Assembly: GCF_016801985.1 (NCBI RefSeq) | Contig: NZ_JAEVLS010000001.1 | Span: 372,001 to 436,000 of the forward strand | Direction of reading: 5' to 3' | DNA length: 64,000 nt | From: Steroidobacter gossypii | GTDB lineage: Bacteria > Pseudomonadota > Gammaproteobacteria > Steroidobacterales > Steroidobacteraceae | Part shown: one piece after another, positions 58,766 through 64,000 of the stretch | Layout: each line of letters opens with the position of its first letter | Numbering within the stretch: the first letter of the stretch is position 1 | Program-made: the position numbers and the translations under genes | The notes under the pieces: generated by a model | Told to the model about the DNA's origin: nothing | Databases searched by the model: none | What the model saw: the letters and a program-made list of their open reading frames with translations, nothing else

Positions 58766-59464
58766 ATGCGGAACAAACTGGCGGCGTTGAGCACGGTGGT
58801 GCTGGTGTTGGCGAGCCCGCTGCTGTGGGCCGACGGCGAGAATATCTCCAAGGTCAACGGCTCGATTCACGTGGCCAGCGGACGACAGGTGGGTTCGGTG
58901 GAAACCGTCAATGGCTCGATCCGGCTGGAAAGCTCCGTGACCGCCGGCGATATCGAAACGGTCAGTGGCTCGATCGATATCGGCAGCGACTCGAGCGTCG
59001 GCGACATCGACGGGGTCAATGGCGACGTGACTCTGGAGCGCGGCGTCAAGGCCGAGTCGGTGGAGCTGGTCAACGGCGAGTTGCGCATCGACGAACAGGC
59101 GCAGGTGCGGGGCGATGTCACCTCGGTCAACGGCGATATCGTGCTGGCCAGGCAGGCTCAGGTGGGCGGTCACGTGGAAAACGTCAATGGCGCCATCGAG
59201 CTCGACGCCGCGCGCGTCGGCAACGGCATCAAGACCACCAACGGCGACATCGAGATTGGCGCCGGATCGCGCGTGGATGGCGGCATCCATGTCGAGAAGC
59301 CCGACTTCAGCATGTTCTCGAGCAAGAAGCACAAGCCGAAAGTCACCATCGGCCCGGACGCGGTCGTGAACGGCACGCTGCGCTTCGATCGTCCGGTCGA
59401 GCTGCGCATCAGCGAGCGAGCCACGGTCGGCAAGATCGTCGGCGCGACGCCGATCAAAGACTGA
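58766..59464 (+). CDS. Exported beta-repeat protein (DUF4097-like)
   Basis: The 232-residue protein has a signal peptide (MRNKLAALSTVVLVLASPLLWA) and then about eight units of 17-19 residues with VNGSI, VSGSI, VNGDV or VNGEL at the same place in each, predicting a right-handed beta-helix or solenoid. A C-terminal block has VTIGPDAVVNGTLRF. Function unknown; it may be surface exposed. AGGAGG stands 7 bases before the ATG. Its stop overlaps the convergent MBL gene by 11 bases. Confidence 0.8.
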   Translation: MRNKLAALSTVVLVLASPLLWADGENISKVNGSIHVASGRQVGSVETVNGSIRLESSVTAGDIETVSGSIDIGSDSSVGDIDGVNGDVTLERGVKAESVELVNGELRIDEQAQVRGDVTSVNGDIVLARQAQVGGHVENVNGAIELDAARVGNGIKTTNGDIEIGAGSRVDGGIHVEKPDFSMFSSKKHKPKVTIGPDAVVNGTLRFDRPVELRISERATVGKIVGATPIKD

Positions 59465-60545
59465 TGTAATGGATGCGTCCGGCGCGCAGCTCGCGCCGGA
59501 CGCGACCGGCATGAACCAGATATTCCAGATGCGCCAGCGCTTCGCCCAACGCCAGGAACAGATGCATGTCCTTGAGCTCGCGGCGAAACATGAATGGCAA
59601 CACGTCCACCGCCAGCTTTGGCTGTGCGCACAGCGCCGCCAGTTTGTCCAGCTGCTCCAGGTGATGGCCGGTGAGATCGTCGATCCTCTGGCGCAGTCCG
59701 CGAAACGGCACGCCGTGCGCTGGCAACACCAGCGTATCTTCGGAGAGCGCACGCAGTCGCTGCAAAGACGACAGGAACGAGCCCAGCGGATTGGCATCGC
59801 CGTGGCCGAACATGAAACTGATATTGGATGAAATCGTCGGCAGCACCTGATCGCCGCTGATCAACACACCCAGCGCCGGGTTCGACAGGCACAAATGACC
59901 TTCGGCGTGACCGTTGGTCTCGAGCGCGGTCCATTCGCCCGCACCCCAGCGCAGAACTTCCTCATCGGCCACGAAGTGCTCGACGCGTGTCATGCCGCTG
60001 GTCATGCGAGCGAAGCGCTCGGGTCGAAACATCGCACGGATCTGTGTTGCGTCGGTGAGGCCGTGCGACTGAAAGAATTGCTCGGCCTCGGCGAACACTG
60101 CCCTGCCCTCGCCGCCCCACATGGCCCGCGCGAGCTCATGCGTCCGCCGCGACATGAGCACGGGGACGTTGCAACGCTCCTGCAGCCACGCTGCCAGCCC
60201 GATGTGATCGGGATGAATGTGCGTCGTGAATATCGCGCGCAGGGGTCGTCGTGAGAAATAGTCGCGCTCGATCTTTTCCCACGCATCCTTGCCGATCGAC
60301 GCCGCCATGCCGGTGTCGACCACGATGCAGCCCTCTTCGAGCTCCACCAACCACACGTTGATGTGATTCAGATCCAGCGGCAACGGGATGCGGGCCCAGC
60401 GCAGCCCGGGCGCGATCTCCACGCTTTGCCCGGGGCCAGGCGCGGGGAGATCCACGTACTGCAGACGACGCGGGGCGGATGGAAACGCCTCGCCTTCTGC
60501 AGTCACGGTGGGTGCGGGGTGGGTGCCGGGATCGGAAACGCTCAT
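59454..60545 (-). CDS. Metallo-beta-lactamase-fold hydrolase
   Basis: The 363-residue protein has the MBL fold: HINVWLVELEEGCIVVDTG, the zinc-site THIHPDHIGLAAWL, an ETNGHAEGHLCLS third-His region, LISGDQVLPTISSNI and VLPAHGVPF. The first 50 residues are proline-rich and probably flexible. Related stand-alone MBL proteins act as thioesterase or lactonase-like hydrolases; the substrate cannot be told from the sequence. Confidence 0.87.
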   Translation of the reverse strand: MSVSDPGTHPAPTVTAEGEAFPSAPRRLQYVDLPAPGPGQSVEIAPGLRWARIPLPLDLNHINVWLVELEEGCIVVDTGMAASIGKDAWEKIERDYFSRRPLRAIFTTHIHPDHIGLAAWLQERCNVPVLMSRRTHELARAMWGGEGRAVFAEAEQFFQSHGLTDATQIRAMFRPERFARMTSGMTRVEHFVADEEVLRWGAGEWTALETNGHAEGHLCLSNPALGVLISGDQVLPTISSNISFMFGHGDANPLGSFLSSLQRLRALSEDTLVLPAHGVPFRGLRQRIDDLTGHHLEQLDKLAALCAQPKLAVDVLPFMFRRELKDMHLFLALGEALAHLEYLVHAGRVRRELRAGRIHYISL

Positions 60546-60617
60546 GAGGGTTGGGAAGGATCCGCGTCAGGGGCTCGCGTATCATGCGGCCTCTTGGCCG
60601 AAAGAGGAAATTCCACC

Positions 60618-61919
60618 ATGCGACTCGCGAGCACGATCGTTGCCCTCGCCCTTGCTGGCGCGCTGCCGGCGTATTCCGACTCCGCGTCGCTGGATGCCAG
60701 GGAAAAAGCGCTGGTCAGCCACTTGACCGCGGGCGAGAACGCCTCGATCGCGCTGCTGGAACAGATCGTGAACGTGAACAGCGGCACCATGAATTTCGCC
60801 GGAGTGCGCAAGGTCGGCGATGTGCTGCGACCTCGGTTCGAGGCGCTGGGATTCAAAGTCACTTGGGTCGACGGCGCGCCGTTCCAGCGAGCGGGACATC
60901 TGGTGGCCACTCGCCCAGGGCGCGGCCCGCACGTGCTGCTCATCGGTCACATCGACACGGTGTTCGAGCCGAATCATCCGTTTCAACGCTGGGAGCGCGT
61001 CGATCAAAACATCGCTCGCGGTCCGGGCGCGGCCGACATGAAGGGCGGCATCGTCGTGGGACTGGCCGCGCTGGACGCGCTTCGTCAGGCCAAGCTGCTC
61101 GATTCACTGCAAATCACCGTGGTCCTGCACGGCGACGAGGAAGATTCCGGGCGACCGCTCGATCTCGCTCGCCGCGATCTGATCGAAGCAGCCAAGGCGG
61201 CGGACATCGCCATCGGCTTGGAGAACGCCGCTGACGATCCGAAAACTGCGGTCACTGCTCGCCGCAGCTCCACTGGCTGGGTGGTGAAAGTCACGGCCAA
61301 GAGCTCGCATTCATCGCAGATTTTTTCCGATGAAGTTGGCGCGGGCGCGGCCTATGAGCTGGGTCGCATCCTCAATGGCTTCTACGAACAAGTGCGCGGC
61401 GAAGAGTTTGTGACTTTCAATCCCGGCCTGGTTGCCAGCAGCACTCAGATTGATTTCAAAGGCCAACCGCTGAGCGCTACTCTCTCGGGCAAGAACAACA
61501 TCGTCACACCGATCGCCATCGCATCCGGCGATCTGCGGACGTTGACCATGCAGGAGCTGGAAGACACTCGCGCCAAGATGCGCAAAGTCGTGGCAGCCAG
61601 CCTGCCGCAAACCTCGGCAACCATCGAGTTCACCGACAGCTATCCGCCCATGGCGCCTACCGAGGGCAATCGCAAGCTGCTCTCGATGTACGATGCCGTG
61701 AGCCGCGACCTCGGCTTCGGCCCCGTTACCGAAGTCAATCCCCGCAACGCCGGCGCCGCCGATATCTCGTTCGCCGCCAACCACGTCGAGATGGCTCTCG
61801 ACGGCCTCGGCCTCCTCGGCGGCGGCTCCCACACCCCCGAAGAGTTTGCCGACCTCCGCACTTTCAAGATTCAGTCGCAGCGGTTGGCGGTGTTGTTGTA
61901 TCGGTTGGGCAAGAAGTAA
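60618..61919 (+). CDS. Exported M20-family metallopeptidase (carboxypeptidase G2-like)
   Basis: The 433-residue protein has a signal peptide (MRLASTIVALALAGALPAYS) and the M20 dizinc pattern: VLLIGHIDTVFEPNHPFQ, GPGAADMKGGIVVGLAAL, VVLHGDEEDSG (catalytic Glu) and a lid dimerisation domain beginning RRSSTGWVVKVTAKSSH. Carboxypeptidase G2-like enzymes remove C-terminal glutamate or other residues. GAGGAA lies upstream of ATG 60618. Probably periplasmic. Confidence 0.9.
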   Translation: MRLASTIVALALAGALPAYSDSASLDAREKALVSHLTAGENASIALLEQIVNVNSGTMNFAGVRKVGDVLRPRFEALGFKVTWVDGAPFQRAGHLVATRPGRGPHVLLIGHIDTVFEPNHPFQRWERVDQNIARGPGAADMKGGIVVGLAALDALRQAKLLDSLQITVVLHGDEEDSGRPLDLARRDLIEAAKAADIAIGLENAADDPKTAVTARRSSTGWVVKVTAKSSHSSQIFSDEVGAGAAYELGRILNGFYEQVRGEEFVTFNPGLVASSTQIDFKGQPLSATLSGKNNIVTPIAIASGDLRTLTMQELEDTRAKMRKVVAASLPQTSATIEFTDSYPPMAPTEGNRKLLSMYDAVSRDLGFGPVTEVNPRNAGAADISFAANHVEMALDGLGLLGGGSHTPEEFADLRTFKIQSQRLAVLLYRLGKK

Positions 61920-62036
61920 CGCGGCACTGCTGACTGCGAGCTTTCCGCCTGCCGCACGATTGCCTCGAACGGCGCTCTGTAAAAAGTATCGATATACTTG
62001 TGAACAGGAACAATAACATCAGGGAGATCAGCGGAA

Positions 62037-64000
62037 ATGAAGCGCAGTCTGGCAGCCGCATTGGCGGCGGCTTCACTATGTCAATGGATTTCATGGACAG
62101 CGAGTGCGCAAGCTACGGAAGCAGCGCCGCCATCGGCGGCAGCGTTCGCGAGAGGAGCTGCGATGTCAGCCGTGGTGCTCAGCCCCAACGGCAAGCAGCT
62201 TGCCTGGTTCGACAATCGGGAAGCCGGCCTCGCCGTGCAAGTCATCGATGTGTCGGCGAATGCGCAGCTGCAAGTCATGCGCCCGGGGCCGGGTGTGAAG
62301 TTCCGCAGCCTCGACTGGGCCGACGACGACACGCTGCTGATCCACAGCACCTTTACGTATGTTCCAGCCCACGCGCCTCAGTACCAGCATGAGAGATACC
62401 GCATCTCCGCGCTGAACGTGCGAACCGGCAAGAGCTTGGGTCTGCTGAACAACCAGGGCAGCCCGGCCGGTGCGGAACTGCTCGCCATACCCGTCGCGAA
62501 TCCCAACAAGGTGGTGATGGCGAGTTGGGATTTTTCGCGAACCAACTATCGACAGGAACTCGGGTCACGCCTCAGCGGCGGGCGCAAGGACGCCGGCTTC
62601 ACATATAACGTTTATGAAGTCGACATCACCACCGGCGAAGGCAAGCTGCTGAGCAAGGGCACACCCTGGACCACCGACTGGATCGTGAATGAGCAAGGCG
62701 AGCCCATAGCCCGTACTGAATGGCTCGCTGACCGCAAGCGGTTCTCAGTGGTGCGCCGAGACGCTATCGGCTGGACGGAGATCTACAGCCTGGAGTCGGA
62801 CAACCCGCCCGAGGCGAGATCGACCACCCAGGACGGAGCGATTCTGTTGGTCGGTGCGCTGGGGCGCGAACGTAGCGCGCTGTGGCGCCTGCCGATCGAA
62901 GGCGGCGCACCTCAGGTGCTTGCGGCGAGTGAACAGTACGAGATCTCGGCGCTGGAATCCGATCCGTACACTCACCGTGTGCACGGCGCATGGCTTGGCG
63001 GCATCGATCCGACCATTCAATGGCTGGACGACAAAGCAGCCAAGCGCAACGAGGGGCTGCGCAAGACATTTGGTGGCTTGGATGCGCAACTGATCGGCCG
63101 CTCATCGGACTACACGCGCGCGCTCGTGTATGTAGCCGGATCGGGCAAGCCAGGCACGTATTACCTGATCGATTATAAACGAGGCGCAGCAGATATCGTC
63201 GGCGAGCTGTACCCGGAGCTGGCAAACGTAACGCTGGGCGAGGTTCGTTCCTTCAGCTACAAAGCGCGCGACGGATATGAGATCCCTGCCTATCTCACAT
63301 TGCCACCGGGCAAAGAAGCGAAACAACTGGCGTTGGTCGTTTTGCCTCACGGCGGACCGCAGTCTCGCGACACAGCGGACTTCGACTGGCAAACGCAATT
63401 TCTGGCGTCACGCGGCTACGCCGTCCTGCAACCGCAGTTCCGAGGCTCATCGGGTTTCGGTGTGGCCCATGCAAAAGCGGGGTTTCGTCAGTGGGGCGGA
63501 TTGATGCAGGACGACGTGACCGACGGCGTCAAAGTGCTCGTGGAACAAGGCCTGGCCGATCCGCGCCGCATCTGTATCGTCGGCGCGAGCTACGGTGGCT
63601 ATGCCGCTCTCGCGGGCGCGGCTTTCACGCCGGATTTATATGCATGCGCGGTCAGCATCAACGGCGTTTCCGATTTGCCGGCGATGCTCGGATACGAGCG
63701 CTCATGGGGCAAGGAATCGGATGCAGTGGCTTACTGGACCGATCATATTGGCGCGCCGACCGATGCGAATGTGATTGCGATGTCACCTGCGCGCGCCGCG
63801 GCTCGCATTCGCGCGCCAATCCTGTTGCTTCATGGCACTTCGGATTCCGTAGTGCCCATGGAACAAGCGCAGCTGATGGAAAACGCTCTGCGGTCGGCGG
63901 GTAAACAGGTCCGGTTCGTCGAACTGCCAAGCGAGGATCACTGGCTGTCACGCGGCGACTCTCGCTTTCGAGTGCTGACGGAGCTGGAGAAGTTCCTCTC
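62037..64000 (+). CDS. S9 family (prolyl oligopeptidase-type) serine peptidase, cut by the right edge
   Basis: The 654 codons visible start at ATG 62037 with a signal peptide (MKRSLAAALAAASLCQWISW, then TASAQA) and a beta-propeller region with repeats such as WADDDTLLIHST. The alpha/beta hydrolase domain has the nucleophile motif IVGASYGGYAAL, HGTSDSVVPMEQA (Asp) and SEDHWLS (His), completing the Ser-Asp-His triad. It should be a periplasmic or secreted di/oligopeptidase. It reaches base 64000 with no stop; the C-terminal end is missing from the window. Confidence 0.92.
   Translation, partial: MKRSLAAALAAASLCQWISWTASAQATEAAPPSAAAFARGAAMSAVVLSPNGKQLAWFDNREAGLAVQVIDVSANAQLQVMRPGPGVKFRSLDWADDDTLLIHSTFTYVPAHAPQYQHERYRISALNVRTGKSLGLLNNQGSPAGAELLAIPVANPNKVVMASWDFSRTNYRQELGSRLSGGRKDAGFTYNVYEVDITTGEGKLLSKGTPWTTDWIVNEQGEPIARTEWLADRKRFSVVRRDAIGWTEIYSLESDNPPEARSTTQDGAILLVGALGRERSALWRLPIEGGAPQVLAASEQYEISALESDPYTHRVHGAWLGGIDPTIQWLDDKAAKRNEGLRKTFGGLDAQLIGRSSDYTRALVYVAGSGKPGTYYLIDYKRGAADIVGELYPELANVTLGEVRSFSYKARDGYEIPAYLTLPPGKEAKQLALVVLPHGGPQSRDTADFDWQTQFLASRGYAVLQPQFRGSSGFGVAHAKAGFRQWGGLMQDDVTDGVKVLVEQGLADPRRICIVGASYGGYAALAGAAFTPDLYACAVSINGVSDLPAMLGYERSWGKESDAVAYWTDHIGAPTDANVIAMSPARAAARIRAPILLLHGTSDSVVPMEQAQLMENALRSAGKQVRFVELPSEDHWLSRGDSRFRVLTELEKFL

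Overview
The window is a GC-rich, densely coded bacterial chromosome segment, most likely from a gammaproteobacterium of the Steroidobacter/Xanthomonad/Nevskia type. The evidence is gene order (accB-accC-prmA-dusB-fis-purH-purD, rluD-pgeF divergent from bamD, pilB-pilC-pilD-coaE), a groESL operon with a HrcA/CIRCE operator, and a PilSR/sigma-54 controlled type IVa pilus. No rRNA, tRNA, CRISPR array or intact insertion sequence was seen. The taxonomic placement is inferred from gene content only.

Layout: 1-6.6 kb is housekeeping (pgeF, rluD, bamD, nadE, sucD, sucC); SucD carries an unusual histone-H1-like Lys/Ala/Pro tail. 6.8-24.3 kb is a type IV pilus locus: pilS, pilR, a block of sugar-transfer genes, two tandem pilin genes behind a near-perfect sigma-54 promoter, pilB, pilC, pilD and coaE. 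The sugar block (9.8-18.1 kb) holds a GT2 enzyme, a methyltransferase, two STT3/PglB-like membrane paralogues, a GT87-like enzyme and a frameshifted GT-C enzyme. It is the best candidate here for a poorly described system, a pilin glycosylation module. 24.3-31.8 kb holds a FadL-type porin, a DUF72 protein, an osmoprotectant-type ABC transporter with a binding protein fused to its permease, and a MoxR/VWA pair.

31.8-35.5 kb is a small accessory graveyard. It holds two short toxin-tip remnants, each directly upstream of and tightly coupled to a probable immunity gene, one remnant looking Rhs-like. Among them lie 3' fragments of the neighbouring VWA gene (twice), of the SPFH gene, of a MauG-type di-haem peroxidase and of a Sel1-repeat gene. 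The fused SPFH-3'/VWA-3' junction at about 33,554 has exactly the geometry a tandem duplication of the interval between those convergent genes would leave.

35.5-64 kb returns to ordinary genes: SPFH/NfeD, groESL, cutA, dsbD (with two copies of the N-terminal domain), a TlpA-like thioredoxin, aroQ-accB-accC-prmA, a zinc-ribbon DUF3426 protein, dusB-fis, purH-purD, a large Ser/Thr kinase with a 15-unit repeat region and a Calx-beta domain, a GNAT, dctA, a CheD-like protein lacking the catalytic cysteine, DUF2721, a beta-repeat exported protein, an MBL hydrolase, an M20 peptidase and, cut by the right edge, an S9 peptidase.
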